Positions 1 through 8,793 of a DNA stretch of 64,000 nucleotides are shown here, one piece after another. Every line of letters begins with the position of its first letter. Position 1 is the first letter of the stretch. The notes under the pieces were generated by a model. It had not been told where the DNA came from, ran no database searches, and was given only the letters and a program-made list of their open reading frames with translations. The position numbers were made by a program, and so were the translations under genes. Source of the DNA: Flavobacterium fluvii. GTDB lineage: Bacteria; Bacteroidota; Bacteroidia; Flavobacteriales; Flavobacteriaceae. The stretch lies in NCBI RefSeq assembly GCF_900129545.1, contig NZ_FQWB01000003.1, forward strand, positions 310,001-374,000. Reading direction: 5' to 3'.

Positions 1-259
1 ACTTTATGATGCTGCAATGGCCAAAGATTTTGCCAGAATTGAAGAGTTGCAAGACTTGGTAATGGAAATCAGTACCAGAATTTACACAGTTGGATCTTAT
101 GGTTCCAGCTATTTGAAAGGATTGAAAGGGGCGCTGTCGGCATTGGGAATTGTCAACGGAAATATTGCTCCTCCTTTTACCACTTTCGACGAAAAAGAAA
201 TGACCAAAGTAATTGCCAATATCAAGGATATCGAAATAAAAGTGGCCAAGGTTTTGTAG
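1..259 (+). CDS. DapA/NAL-family aldolase (C-terminal part, partial)
   Basis: This reading frame is open at the left window edge (codons begin at base 2) and ends with TAG at 257-259, so only about 85 C-terminal residues are visible. The fragment carries the helix-rich end typical of the dihydrodipicolinate synthase / N-acetylneuraminate lyase (DapA/NAL) family, with a GSYGSSYLKGLKGAL stretch followed by an APPFTTF segment. The Schiff-base lysine and the barrel core lie outside the window, so the substrate cannot be judged. It faces an MFS transporter convergently across a shared terminator. The pairing with a sugar-acid-type transporter hints at a 2-keto-sugar-acid or sialate lyase rather than lysine biosynthesis, but that is inference. 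Confidence 0.75.
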   Translation, partial: LYDAAMAKDFARIEELQDLVMEISTRIYTVGSYGSSYLKGLKGALSALGIVNGNIAPPFTTFDEKEMTKVIANIKDIEIKVAKVL

Positions 260-290
260 AAAAACTAGAAAGTCCAAAGAGTTCATAAAA

Positions 291-325
291 AAATGAGCCC
301 GATTTATATCGAGCTCATTTTTTTT
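291..325. terminator. Bidirectional intrinsic terminator
   Basis: The stem AAATGAGC / GCTCATTT (291-298 and 313-320) is extended inward by CGAT/ATCG after one mismatch. It is followed by T7 on the plus strand and preceded by an A run. It separates the convergent lyase fragment and MFS gene and can serve both. Confidence 0.75.
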
Positions 326-426
326 GCATTAAAACGAATTCAAAAATCCGTTTTTATCCGTGTTTTCGCAAAGCGAATTCGTTTTATCCGTATCCTAAAT
401 GGATTGCTTTATGCAGATAGAATAAT

Positions 427-1677
427 CTATTCCGTCATATTGATTGTTTTGGGGCGCAAGGTCGTCAATTGCAAAACGATGGCAATCACCACCACGATAA
501 TCAACAAAACAAATACACGTCCCATTCCTCCATTGTCGGCAGCTTTTCCCAAGTATTCCGTAATAACCGCTCCAGCAGAAATTCCGACAAAGTTCATGAT
601 GCCATAGCCTGTGGCGCGATAACGTGGTGACACGAACTGGCAAAGAATAGGCATATTGTTGGTGTCAAAAATTCCAAATCCAAGACCAAAGAGCATTCCT
701 CCAACTATGATGGCTTCGATACTGCTGCCATTGCCCAATAAAAATAAGGCAGGAATCGTGAGACTCAAACCGGCTACACTGGTGTAGATTCTTCCTTTAA
801 GATTCCGCATGACCCATTTATCGGAAACAACCCCACCGATTAAAACCCCGACAAACGATGACATTGCGATGGTAACCGTGGCGATGGGTCCGGCCAGTGC
901 CATATCCAGATGCAGTTTTTCCGAGAACAAGGTAGGTAGCCAGTTTTTTGCCGCCCAACCCGGCAAACTTGGAGCCGAGAAATAAAAGAGCAAAACCCAA
1001 AAAGAAATGTTTCCGAACAAGATGCCCAATCCCTTGAACATTTGCCTGAATTCCGTTCTCATCGATAATTTTTGGGAAGTGTCAAGAGTGTATGCTTTCT
1101 TTTCTTTTATGAAAAAAATCAGGATAATACTGTAAATCACTCCAATCAGGCCAACGGAGTGGAAGGTGAAATGCCAAGAAAATTGTTGTGAAACAGTTGC
1201 TCCAAATCCGCCCAAGGCTTGACCCAGGTAGATTCCGGTGGTGTGAATTCCTATGGCAAACGATCGGGTGTTCCCTTGGTGATAATCGGCGATTAAGGAC
1301 AGGGCGGCAGGGATATAGAACGCCTCGCTAACTCCCATAATGGCGCGCAATACATAAATTTGATTGAAAGTGGTGGCATAACCCATCGCCATCGTGACGC
1401 CAGACCAAACAAAGAGACTGCAAATAATCATGTTTTTTCGGTTCATCCTGTCGGCAATGATTCCGGAAATGGGACTCATCAAGGCGTAAATCCAAAGGAA
1501 AATGGCCATTAGCATTCCGAAGTTTTCGGCCTTGGCCAATTCTGGAATATCAATCATCATGGACGGTTTCATGGTAGAAAGCATCTGGCGATCCAGATAA
1601 TTCAACAAGGCTACAAACCATAATAAACCAACAACTATCCACGGATAGGATTTCTTTTCACTCAATTTTGCAATCAT
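427..1677 (-). CDS. MFS transporter, ACS (anion:cation symporter)-like
   Basis: A 416-residue integral membrane protein with about twelve hydrophobic segments, the usual major facilitator length. The N-terminus carries NYLDRQML at about residues 26-33, typical of the hexuronate/glucarate (ACS) branch, and the loop between helices 2 and 3 carries the MFS signature GIIADRMNRKN. It probably imports an acidic sugar or related carboxylate by cation symport across the inner membrane. Its convergent neighbour is the end of a DapA/NAL-family lyase gene, which would suit catabolism of a keto-sugar acid, but the substrate cannot be read from the sequence. The start is the ATG at 1677. Confidence 0.8.
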   Translation of the reverse strand: MIAKLSEKKSYPWIVVGLLWFVALLNYLDRQMLSTMKPSMMIDIPELAKAENFGMLMAIFLWIYALMSPISGIIADRMNRKNMIICSLFVWSGVTMAMGYATTFNQIYVLRAIMGVSEAFYIPAALSLIADYHQGNTRSFAIGIHTTGIYLGQALGGFGATVSQQFSWHFTFHSVGLIGVIYSIILIFFIKEKKAYTLDTSQKLSMRTEFRQMFKGLGILFGNISFWVLLFYFSAPSLPGWAAKNWLPTLFSEKLHLDMALAGPIATVTIAMSSFVGVLIGGVVSDKWVMRNLKGRIYTSVAGLSLTIPALFLLGNGSSIEAIIVGGMLFGLGFGIFDTNNMPILCQFVSPRYRATGYGIMNFVGISAGAVITEYLGKAADNGGMGRVFVLLIIVVVIAIVLQLTTLRPKTINMTE

Positions 1678-1788
1678 AAAATATTTACTATTAAAAAGTC
1701 CTAATATACAAATTCAAATGAAACGGAATACTGACTATTATCATATTTTATGGTGTAAATATTAACGTAGTTATGCGTTTGTCAGCAA

Positions 1789-2115
1789 TCAATGCGACAT
1801 CGATTTTAGCCCGATTATGGAACCAATAAGTGTGGTAATGAAGAAAATGCGCCAGAAGGTAGCCGGCTCTTTGAAAACAAAAATTCCCACCAAGACGGTG
1901 CCAACGGCTCCAATGCCTGTCCATACGGCATAAGCGGTTCCTATGGGCAAAGTTTGTGTGGCTTTGACCAACAAAACCATGCTGATTGTCAATGAAATTA
2001 GAAAACCGGCATACCACCAATACATTTCATTTCCATTGGTTTCTTTGGCTTTTCCCAGGCAAGAGGCGAAGGCCACTTCGAATAATCCGGCAATAATTAA
2101 TAGTATCCAATTCAT
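1789..2115 (-). CDS. sugE: Small multidrug resistance (SMR) exporter, SugE/Gdx-like
   Basis: A 108-residue protein with four hydrophobic helices, the standard SMR length. The essential membrane glutamate is Glu13 in GLFEVAFA, and the helix-3 motif GTAYAVWTGIG is intact. SMR proteins act as antiparallel dimers exchanging protons for a cation. The sequence looks closer to the SugE/Gdx (guanidinium exporter) branch than to EmrE, but I cannot separate these firmly by eye. No guanidine riboswitch was recognised in the short upstream gap (2116-2255). It is a single gene, not the paired-subunit type. Confidence 0.8.
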   Translation of the reverse strand: MNWILLIIAGLFEVAFASCLGKAKETNGNEMYWWYAGFLISLTISMVLLVKATQTLPIGTAYAVWTGIGAVGTVLVGIFVFKEPATFWRIFFITTLIGSIIGLKSMSH

Positions 2116-2255
2116 TTTTCAGGTTTTTTGTTTGCTACAAATATACCCGTTTGAATTCGATTTATTTATTTCCAAAAATTTAAAATTGCAGCCAAAGGCA
2201 TATTGATGGTAAATTTGGTGTCCTTGTTTTGGAACCATTGTAAAGGCAGGATAAA

Positions 2256-2552
2256 TCAGGAAATCAGTTTTAGAATTTCCCTTTCTGAATGGTTCACGGT
2301 CGCCTTGAATTTTTCGTACCACTGTTTCCAATCCGCAGTACCCATTTCTTTTGTGAGTTCTTTTTCAAAATCGGAAAGCGAGGCATGCGAAGATTCTAAA
2401 ATCAATCGGTAACCTGTCCCCGTAAAATCGGTTAAAATCCGACTTCCGCTTGATTGAGGCATCAATCCGTTTTTTTCGGCTTCATCAATCAAGGCTTTGG
2501 CATCTTTATAGCGGCCAAATTGCAAATAAAATATTTCACGAACTATATACAT
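2256..2552 (-). CDS. Small NIPSNAP-like (dimeric alpha/beta barrel) protein
   Basis: A 98-residue protein with no signal peptide. It begins MYIVREIFYLQFG, continues with a helix and a strand-like GYRLILESSHASLSDFE segment, and ends with a W..WYEKF helix. This order resembles the ferredoxin-like dimeric alpha/beta barrel of small NIPSNAP-type proteins, where the middle reads as 'distance of strand, loop, strand, helix'. The assignment is from overall pattern only. No catalytic residues can be named and the biological role is unknown. It lies between the SMR gene and the LysR gene on the same strand. Confidence 0.55.
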   Translation of the reverse strand: MYIVREIFYLQFGRYKDAKALIDEAEKNGLMPQSSGSRILTDFTGTGYRLILESSHASLSDFEKELTKEMGTADWKQWYEKFKATVNHSEREILKLIS

Positions 2553-2674
2553 GATTGCAAAAATTAAGGATTAGACAAAATAACTTCATTCGCATAAAGT
2601 TAATGAATAATACAATTAAATAATTGTTAATTTTCTGGAGTACAGTTTGTTGTGTTTGTTTTGAATATTTTTTT

Positions 2675-3574
2675 CTACATCACTTCAATAAATATTTTCT
2701 TGATTAAGTTAATTTCATCCACATACATTGTTTTTTTGCGTGTTGCAAAATAAAGCGTGTTTTCCAACGGGACTTTTCCTTTCCAAATCAATTGGATTTG
2801 ATGGTTGTCGATTTCTTTTTTGCACAGGAAATCAGGTACAACCGCCAAACCTTTTCCGCTGCTCAAACAACGCACGATGGAATTGAGATTGGGCACAATA
2901 TAATTGGGACGAAAATCGGCGTATTTATTGAAATTGAGTTGCCAAAAACGGCGCAAATGTTCCATGTCGCCAGTTGTTCCGTACCATTTTTGCTCTTTGA
3001 GCCAGTTTTCGGTAGCTTCAAGATTATTGTTCTTTTCCACTTCCTGGAATTCGGATAGGTTTACTTCATTTCCTCCAACCAGAACAATGGTTTCCGATGA
3101 AAAAGCTTGATATTCGATGGCGTTTTTTGTCACCATTTGCGGCGTAATGATAATGTCCAAAATACCTTTTTCCAAATTTTCTACCATTACCGGATATTCC
3201 CCAAACTGGATAATGACGTTGAAAGGCAAGGTCGAAATGTATTGTTCCAACGTGATCTGAAAGGTTTCAAAACACATCCCGATGCTGATGGTTGGTGTAT
3301 GTTTTTCGGTGCTTCGTTGAAAGTTTTGTTCGGCTTCTTCGAGTTTGCTCAAGGCATCGATGGTGAAATTATAGAGTACTTTTCCTTTTTCTGTCGGCAC
3401 CATTTTGCGTCCCGTTCGGTCAAATAATTTATAGCCCACGTAATTTTCCAATGAACTTAAATGCAAGCTCACGCCCGGTTGCGAAATAAACAATACTTCT
3501 GCCGCACCGGTCAAGGTTCCCGTTTTGTAAACCGCTTTAAAAGTGCGATACCATTCTAAATTTACCATAATCAA
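2675..3574 (-). CDS. LysR-family transcriptional regulator
   Basis: A 299-residue protein of typical LysR length. The N-terminal winged helix-turn-helix lies in residues 1-65 (TLTGAAEVLFISQPGVSLHL is the recognition region), followed by a linker helix and a periplasmic-binding-like effector domain. It is transcribed divergently from the quinone reductase gene mdaB, with 94 bp between the start codons, the classic LysR-regulator/target arrangement. It probably controls mdaB in response to a quinone, electrophile or oxidant; this is inferred from position. The start could be ATG 3574 or, two codons later, the MVNL start at 3568. Confidence 0.85.
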   Translation of the reverse strand: MIMVNLEWYRTFKAVYKTGTLTGAAEVLFISQPGVSLHLSSLENYVGYKLFDRTGRKMVPTEKGKVLYNFTIDALSKLEEAEQNFQRSTEKHTPTISIGMCFETFQITLEQYISTLPFNVIIQFGEYPVMVENLEKGILDIIITPQMVTKNAIEYQAFSSETIVLVGGNEVNLSEFQEVEKNNNLEATENWLKEQKWYGTTGDMEHLRRFWQLNFNKYADFRPNYIVPNLNSIVRCLSSGKGLAVVPDFLCKKEIDNHQIQLIWKGKVPLENTLYFATRKKTMYVDEINLIKKIFIEVM

Positions 3575-3635
3575 CTATTATTATTCTGATGCAAAGGTAT
3601 GAATTATGTTATTTTAATAATAGAAAAGACGGTTG

Positions 3636-3643
3636 TAAATTTG
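3636..3643 (+). promoter_or_regulatory. -7 box of the mdaB promoter
   Basis: TAAATTTG matches the Bacteroidota -7 consensus TAnnTTTG and lies 25 bp before the mdaB ATG, in the divergent LysR/mdaB gap. No clear TTG -33 box sits 19 bp upstream, which fits an activator-dependent promoter. Confidence 0.5.
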
Positions 3644-3668
3644 CATCATCAAATTAAAGTAAATCAAA

Positions 3669-4271
3669 ATGACAAAAATATTTATAATTAATGGCGGACA
3701 AAAGTTTGGTCATTCAGGTGGAAGATTCAATGAAACGATTGCCCAGGAATCAGCTGATTTTTTTAGAAACAATCCCGATTTCGAAGTTAGAACTACCGAT
3801 GTGAATGATGATTATGTCCCATCGGAAGAAGTGGAAAAATTCGTTTGGGCAGACGTGATTGTCTATCACACGCCCATTTGGTGGTTTCAATTGCCGCACG
3901 GTTTCAAAAAATACATTGACGTGGTTTTCACGGAAGGACACGCCAAAGGAATTTATCAAAGTGATGGACGTTCCTCTAAAAACCCGACCCGAAATTACGG
4001 AACCGGAGGAATGCTTCACGGAAGAAAATACTTGTTGACCACTTCCTGGAATGCGCCAAAAGAGGCGTTTACCTTGCCGGGAGAATTTTTCGACGAGAAA
4101 AGCGTTGATGATGGTCCGTTATTTGGTTTTCACCGAATGAATGCTTTTACGGGCATGACTTCATTGGAAAGCATCCATTTTCACGATATTGAAAAAAATG
4201 CAGATGTGCCGAGGGATATAGAGTTATACAAGGAGCATTTAACCAAAACTATTTTAAATTCGTTATCCTGA
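3669..4271 (+). CDS. mdaB: NAD(P)H:quinone oxidoreductase, MdaB family
   Basis: A 200-residue flavodoxin-fold protein close in length to E. coli MdaB (193). It opens with IFIINGGQKFGHSGG, the FAD phosphate-binding strand and loop. It also has ADVIVYHTPIWWFQLPHGF, FTEGHAKGIYQSDGRS and TSWNAPKEAF, all hallmark segments of the MdaB/NQO family. Such enzymes reduce quinones by two electrons in the cytosol using NADPH and so avoid semiquinone radicals. The gene stands alone, divergent from a LysR regulator that probably controls it, and ends at a strong terminator. Confidence 0.88.
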   Translation: MTKIFIINGGQKFGHSGGRFNETIAQESADFFRNNPDFEVRTTDVNDDYVPSEEVEKFVWADVIVYHTPIWWFQLPHGFKKYIDVVFTEGHAKGIYQSDGRSSKNPTRNYGTGGMLHGRKYLLTTSWNAPKEAFTLPGEFFDEKSVDDGPLFGFHRMNAFTGMTSLESIHFHDIEKNADVPRDIELYKEHLTKTILNSLS

Positions 4272-4300
4272 ATTATCTGTTTTTTGAAATTTGTATCAGT

Positions 4301-4352
4301 AAAAAACCGCACTTTCTCAAAGCCAGAGGCTTTGAGAAAGTGCGGTTTTTTT
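4301..4352. terminator. Strong bidirectional terminator
   Basis: A perfect 24-bp stem with a 3-nt AGA loop: arms 4301-4324 and 4328-4351, beginning AAAAAACCGC and ending GCGGTTTTTT. It ends mdaB on the plus strand and the DUF3826 gene on the minus strand. Confidence 0.9.
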
Positions 4353-4399
4353 AAAGCTGTTGGTTTTATCCAATTGTATTCTCGATGTTCTTTTATAAA

Positions 4400-5119
4400 T
4401 TATTTGGCGGCTGCTTTTTCAGCTGCTTTTTTTGCTTTTATGGCATCGGTGAACGCTTTGTACATTTGCTTCCAGTTGCGACCATTGTTGTTGAGATACT
4501 GCTCCGATTTTGTTTTGTAAATTTCGAAGATGGCCGATATTTGTTTCATGCTCTTGTAATCGACAGCTTGCTCGCGGGCTTGTTTCATGAACTTGAGAAT
4601 GGTTTCTTCTTCCAAGGCTGTCATGTCAGGAACGATGGCTTTGTAACCTGCCATAGTAAATTGAACTTTTCCAATGGTGTATTTATCCAAAACAAGTTCC
4701 ACTTGTTCTTCGGCTAAATCCTTGCGAAGTCCTGACATCAGGTTTTCGTGGACCGTTTTTGGCATGGACGACTGGGCAATAATCTGCTTTTCCAAATCAC
4801 TGAGCTGCTGTCCTGTCGTTGGATTGATTCCAGCGGGAACAATAGTGCCGGGATGTTCGTTGTTCCAGTCGCGAACCGCTTTCAAATGGGTAACGATTAC
4901 GGATTGCAGTCTTTTTTCTTTTGCGGTATCGTTCAAATTCAATGAAGTAACCCATTCGGCGGCTTTCTTTTCTTGTTCCAGATTGGAATTGGCTTGTTTT
5001 TCTTCTTGGGTCAATTCCTTTTTCTGACTTTGTTGAGCGTTTGATTGTTCCTGTGCGAAAGTTGCGTTCGAAAGGAATAATGCGAATAGGAGTGCGGGTA
5101 TAAGGTTTTTGTTTTTCAT
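4400..5119 (-). CDS. Secreted DUF3826-family protein
   Basis: A 239-residue protein with an N-terminal signal peptide (charged MKNKN, hydrophobic core, cleavage near TFAQE). A Gln/Glu/Lys-rich linker at about residues 25-50 is followed by a helical domain. The domain contains HLKAVRDWNNEHP and PAGINPTTGQQLSDLE, which I recognise as the core of the DUF3826 family, common near polysaccharide-utilisation genes in Bacteroidota. No biochemical function is known to me. The C-terminus is an Ala/Lys-rich helix. It may be co-transcribed with the secreted protein upstream at 5146-5910 (26-bp gap). Confidence 0.7.
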   Translation of the reverse strand: MKNKNLIPALLFALFLSNATFAQEQSNAQQSQKKELTQEEKQANSNLEQEKKAAEWVTSLNLNDTAKEKRLQSVIVTHLKAVRDWNNEHPGTIVPAGINPTTGQQLSDLEKQIIAQSSMPKTVHENLMSGLRKDLAEEQVELVLDKYTIGKVQFTMAGYKAIVPDMTALEEETILKFMKQAREQAVDYKSMKQISAIFEIYKTKSEQYLNNNGRNWKQMYKAFTDAIKAKKAAEKAAAK

Positions 5120-5145
5120 TACTGTTTAAATTGATTTTCTTGTTG

Positions 5146-5910
5146 TTAACCAGGTATCTTTAAAGCCGGCTGTTTAAATTTAATCTTTTCACCTTTGGAT
5201 TTGCTCAGGTTGCCTGAAGCATCAAATAAGCTGAATTCAACTTCAAAATTTTCACCATCTTTAAAGTTAAATGCACCTGAACACATACCGTGCCCAACTG
5301 CAATTAAGTTTTCTTCTGCTTTTAAATAATAGCTTGTTTCTTTTCCTGTGGAAATATTTTTTACGGTGGTTTTAATTAGAAATTCTGATTTATCACTGGC
5401 CGAAAAAGAAAAGTTGGCAAAAATTATAGGACCGCACCCAGCTACAGTAAAAGAGCTGTTCTTGAATTTTGGACTGTCTGTCCACGCAGGTGCTGCATTG
5501 TCTAGTCTATTAACCACCGTCCATTTTATTTTTTCTCTCTCTCCGGCTGGATTGTATTTACATACCAATCTTTCTGAATTCTCAAGGTTTTCAATTATCA
5601 GTTCATACTCCTGTCCTGGCGAAAGTGTGGTTTCAGGTTTTAATATGGCCTGAGTCAAACCGTATTGTCCAACAAGAATTTCCTGAACTGTTAATTTGAT
5701 TTTTTGCTGATCTGATTTTAAATATACAGGGTAGACTGTTCCAAGTTCGCTAACGATTTTTTGACTCAGCTGTTGGCCGTCAATTACGAATATTGAATTT
5801 TTATTTACTGTCTGGCCTGCAGGCCAAAAAGAAAGTCCGGTGTAAGCACATTTTGAAAATGCGTTCACTGCAGTCAGAAGCATTACTGATATTAGAATTA
5901 CCTTTTTCAT
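5146..5910 (-). CDS. Secreted protein of unknown function
   Basis: A 254-residue protein with a clear signal peptide (MKKVILISVMLLTAVNAFSKC). The mature part is rich in beta-strand-like alternation with few long helices. A cysteine is present at the start (CAYTGLSFWP) and others occur later (CKYNP, VAGCGP, GMCSG), suggesting disulphides in the periplasm or outside the cell. The segment GPIIFANFSFSASDKSEF and the C-terminal FDASGNLSKSKGEKI look like immunoglobulin-like strands. I do not recognise the family. It lies just upstream of the DUF3826 gene on the same strand. Confidence 0.6.
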   Translation of the reverse strand: MKKVILISVMLLTAVNAFSKCAYTGLSFWPAGQTVNKNSIFVIDGQQLSQKIVSELGTVYPVYLKSDQQKIKLTVQEILVGQYGLTQAILKPETTLSPGQEYELIIENLENSERLVCKYNPAGEREKIKWTVVNRLDNAAPAWTDSPKFKNSSFTVAGCGPIIFANFSFSASDKSEFLIKTTVKNISTGKETSYYLKAEENLIAVGHGMCSGAFNFKDGENFEVEFSLFDASGNLSKSKGEKIKFKQPALKIPG

Positions 5911-6090
5911 ATTGTTAATATTGGTTTATTCTAACTAGATGATAATTTTAGGCAAAAGGTTGGAATTGCGGTTAAATAAAATCTGGTCTTCGGGTATAAG
6001 GGTTTTGTTTTTTATAGGATTTTTTGAGTTTAATGTTTTTATTGATTTAAAGCTGGACAGAATTTTGAATAGGTTCAAATGGGTACAAAA

Positions 6091-6495
6091 TCAAACCTCT
6101 TCTTCGAGTTTTAAATGTTTTTTCCATCCCAATTTTCTGTAGTAAATATCGAATAGAAACACGGGAATAAATAGTAATGTCGTGTGTCTAAAGCCAATTG
6201 TCATTTTCAAAATAAAGTGGAGGGCAAAAATTGCTATTATGATTTCCCACACCCATTTCATCTTCTTGAATTCGGCAATTTTTAAGGTCGTTATCTTATC
6301 TTCGGATGTTTCAATTGTAAAGTCTGAACTTGAAAATTGCCCCACTTTCAAGTTGATTAGGTGTTTTCCGTTTGTTGTGTTGAACTCCATAATATCGCCA
6401 TCAGAAATTGTTCCGGCTTTTTGTTTGTCAATATAGATTTCGTATTCTTTCACCCTGTTTTCTCTAGGAGGTCTTTTAATTGTAATTATTGCCAT
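6091..6495 (-). CDS. Small membrane protein of unknown function
   Basis: A 134-residue protein. Residues 1-75 are hydrophilic and strand-rich (EYEIYIDKQKAGTISDGD and following), resembling the small N-terminal beta domains of PEGA-like or carbohydrate-binding folds. Two membrane helices follow at about residues 80-97 and 104-118, then a basic and acidic tail. No catalytic motif is seen and I do not recognise a named family. It stands alone on the minus strand downstream of the fucI terminator. Confidence 0.55.
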   Translation of the reverse strand: MAIITIKRPPRENRVKEYEIYIDKQKAGTISDGDIMEFNTTNGKHLINLKVGQFSSSDFTIETSEDKITTLKIAEFKKMKWVWEIIIAIFALHFILKMTIGFRHTTLLFIPVFLFDIYYRKLGWKKHLKLEEEV

Positions 6496-6645
6496 AATTT
6501 AATTTTTGTTTTCTCTCGAAACCTTTAGATTTTACGAATGTTTTTATTTTTAACATTTCCTCAAGTATACTGATTTTTTCTTGCAAAAAATTAAAAAGGT
6601 TAGTTAGATAGTTCAAACCAGCCTTTTGTTATTGTCTAAAAATTT

Positions 6646-6700
6646 ACCGCAAATTCGCAAATTAAAAATAGAAGAATTAAATAATTTGCGAATTTGCGGT
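6646..6700 (-). terminator. Hairpin downstream of fucI
   Basis: A 19-bp perfect inverted repeat, ACCGCAAATTCGCAAATTA (6646-6664) with its complement at 6682-6700 and a 17-nt loop. It ends 15 bp from the fucI stop codon. The U tract is poor, so it may be an mRNA-stabilising hairpin as much as a terminator. Confidence 0.55.
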
Positions 6701-6715
6701 TTAACCAAATATTAA

Positions 6716-8497
6716 TTATTCATACAAAGCCTTGTATGTACTGCAAGCCCTGTAATCGGAAGATTCTGGATCCATACCAAAAGACGCCCAAGCGCTTGGC
6801 CTGAAAATTTGGTCTTCGGGAACGTTGTGCATGTTTACCGGGATTCGGAGCATCGAGGCCAAAGTGATTAAATCGGCACCAATGTGTCCGTAAGTGAAGG
6901 CGCCGTGATTGGCTCCCCAATTGGACATCACGCTATACACATCCTTGAAAGGTCCTTTGCCTGTGAGGTTCGGCACAAACCATGTGGTTGGCCAAGTAGG
7001 ATTGGTTCTTTCGTTGATGGTGTTGTGCACGTCTTCCGGAAGTTCGATGGTTTTTCCTTCGGCGATTTGCAATACGGGTCCAATGCCTTTCACAATATTG
7101 ATTCGACACATGGTCACCGGCATTTCGCCTTTGGTTTTGAAAGTCGAAGAATAACCGCCACCCCTGAAATACTCCAACATTCCTGGTCCCCAAGTGGTTT
7201 TTTCGAGACATTTTTCGACTTCGCTTTCGGTAATGTCCCACCATGGTTTCATTGCCGGTTTTCCGTTGATGGTTTGTTCGCCCGTTCCGTCCAATGCCGA
7301 AGCACCGGAATTGATGAGGTGGATAAAACCGTTGGCAGCATCGCCTTTTAGCTCGTAACCCGTCACTCTTTTCACGGCTTCTGGACTCCAATAGGTTCTC
7401 ACGTCGCTGAAAATTTGGGCTGCACCTGTCAATAAATGTCCGAACAACATCGAAACTCCGTTCAAACTGTCGTTTTCAGTGGCCAACATAAACGGTTGAC
7501 GGATGCCGTTCCAGTCGAAAGAGGAAGTAAGGATGGCTTCCATAAAATCGCCATTCGGCAAATGGTCCGTCCATTGTCTTTGCCCTTGGAAACCTCCTGA
7601 AATAGCATTTCTTCCCAAGGCTTCTTCGCCGTAACCCAAGGCTTTCAGCTTTGGATTTCCAATCATCAAGTCACGACCAATCAAGGCCATTTTTACGACA
7701 AATTCCCAATCTTTGTCCAATTCGGCTCTCGATTTTTGTCTGTTTTCAGGATTGTAATCTTTTCCTTCTTTGCATTTGGCTTTTGTCCAAGCAAAGGCTT
7801 TTTCGTATTCTTCTTTGTCGTAGATTTCGTGTTCGATTCGTCTCGAAAATTCGGTCATGTCAATGTTTTCACATCGCATTCCCAAAAAGCTTTCGAAGAA
7901 ATTTGGGTCAATGATGGAACCCGCAATTCCCATGGAAACAGCTCCCATTGACAAATACGACTTGCCTTTCATCGTGGCCACTGCCAAACCGGCTTTTCCG
8001 AAAAGCAATAATTTTTTCTGTACATCTTCAGGAATGCTGGTGTCGTCACTGTCTTGAACATCACGGCCGTAAATGCCAAAGGCTGGAAGCCCTTTTTGGT
8101 TGTGTCCCGCCAAGGCTGCCGCCAAATAAACCGCTCCCGGACGTTCGGTTCCGTTGAAACCCCAAATGGCTTTTGGAATCAGGGGATCCATATCGATGGT
8201 TTCGCTCCCATAACACCAGCAAGGCGTCACGGTCAGGCTCAAACCAACGCCTTCTCTCGAAAATTTGTCGGCAGAAGCTGCGGCTTCGGCAACACCGCCA
8301 ATGCAGGAATCCGAAATAACGCATTCCACTTTGCTGCCATCGGCGTGTCTCAGGTTTTTTTCCAGGAAGTCGGCGGCGATTCTCGCCATATTCATGGTTG
8401 ATTCTTCCAACGATTCTCTCACGCCGTCCAATCTTCCGTCTATTACGGGTCTGATTCCTATTTTGGGTAATTGTCCAATCAAGTTTTTAAAGTTCAT
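6716..8497 (-). CDS. fucI: L-fucose isomerase
   Basis: A 593-residue cytosolic enzyme, the length of E. coli FucI (591). It interconverts L-fucose and L-fuculose (and, in this family, D-arabinose and D-ribulose) using Mn2+. The family's metal-binding Glu and Asp are visible in [11 protein letters not shown] and [10 protein letters not shown], and the conserved His in [21 protein letters not shown] near the N-terminus is also typical. No fuculokinase or fuculose-phosphate aldolase gene adjoins it, although rhamnose kinase and aldolase genes lie 10 kb away. It is followed by a hairpin and is transcribed alone. Its upstream gap (8498-8793) is AT-rich with no site I could identify. Confidence 0.93.
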   Translation of the reverse strand: MNFKNLIGQLPKIGIRPVIDGRLDGVRESLEESTMNMARIAADFLEKNLRHADGSKVECVISDSCIGGVAEAAASADKFSREGVGLSLTVTPCWCYGSETIDMDPLIPKAIWGFNGTERPGAVYLAAALAGHNQKGLPAFGIYGRDVQDSDDTSIPEDVQKKLLLFGKAGLAVATMKGKSYLSMGAVSMGIAGSIIDPNFFESFLGMRCENIDMTEFSRRIEHEIYDKEEYEKAFAWTKAKCKEGKDYNPENRQKSRAELDKDWEFVVKMALIGRDLMIGNPKLKALGYGEEALGRNAISGGFQGQRQWTDHLPNGDFMEAILTSSFDWNGIRQPFMLATENDSLNGVSMLFGHLLTGAAQIFSDVRTYWSPEAVKRVTGYELKGDAANGFIHLINSGASALDGTGEQTINGKPAMKPWWDITESEVEKCLEKTTWGPGMLEYFRGGGYSSTFKTKGEMPVTMCRINIVKGIGPVLQIAEGKTIELPEDVHNTINERTNPTWPTTWFVPNLTGKGPFKDVYSVMSNWGANHGAFTYGHIGADLITLASMLRIPVNMHNVPEDQIFRPSAWASFGMDPESSDYRACSTYKALYE

Positions 8498-8793
8498 TTT
8501 TATACCTTGTTTTAATGTAAATTTTTCGAGACTATTTGTTTAAACAGCTTTTAAAAATACTACTTTTTTTAAGATAATAAGTGACTGGAATAAAATAATT
8601 GTATTTTTTACACTAAAAATATTTATTCTAAAGAATATGTGGTTTTGTACTTGTTTTTCGAGCGAATTAATTTACAAATATTAGCTTGAAAAGAGATGGT
8701 GTTTTTTGTTTTTTTTCGAATGTGGCAATTTTCCGGCACGATATTATTGCAGCATTTTTTTGACTATTTTTACGCATCATCAAACAGTATCCA

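Noticed and set aside
341..400. Repeated ATCCGT words before the MFS gene's 3' end
   Set aside because: Short, degenerate and without a clear hairpin; not supportable as a defined repeat, though it may be distantly like the 14.3-kb repeat.
2119..2331. 70-codon minus-strand frame between the SMR gene and the NIPSNAP-like gene
   Set aside because: It overlaps the start of one gene and the end of another and shows no protein-like pattern.
5939..6142. 67-codon plus-strand frame in the gap before the small membrane protein gene
   Set aside because: It is antisense to the end of a better gene and lacks any recognisable feature.
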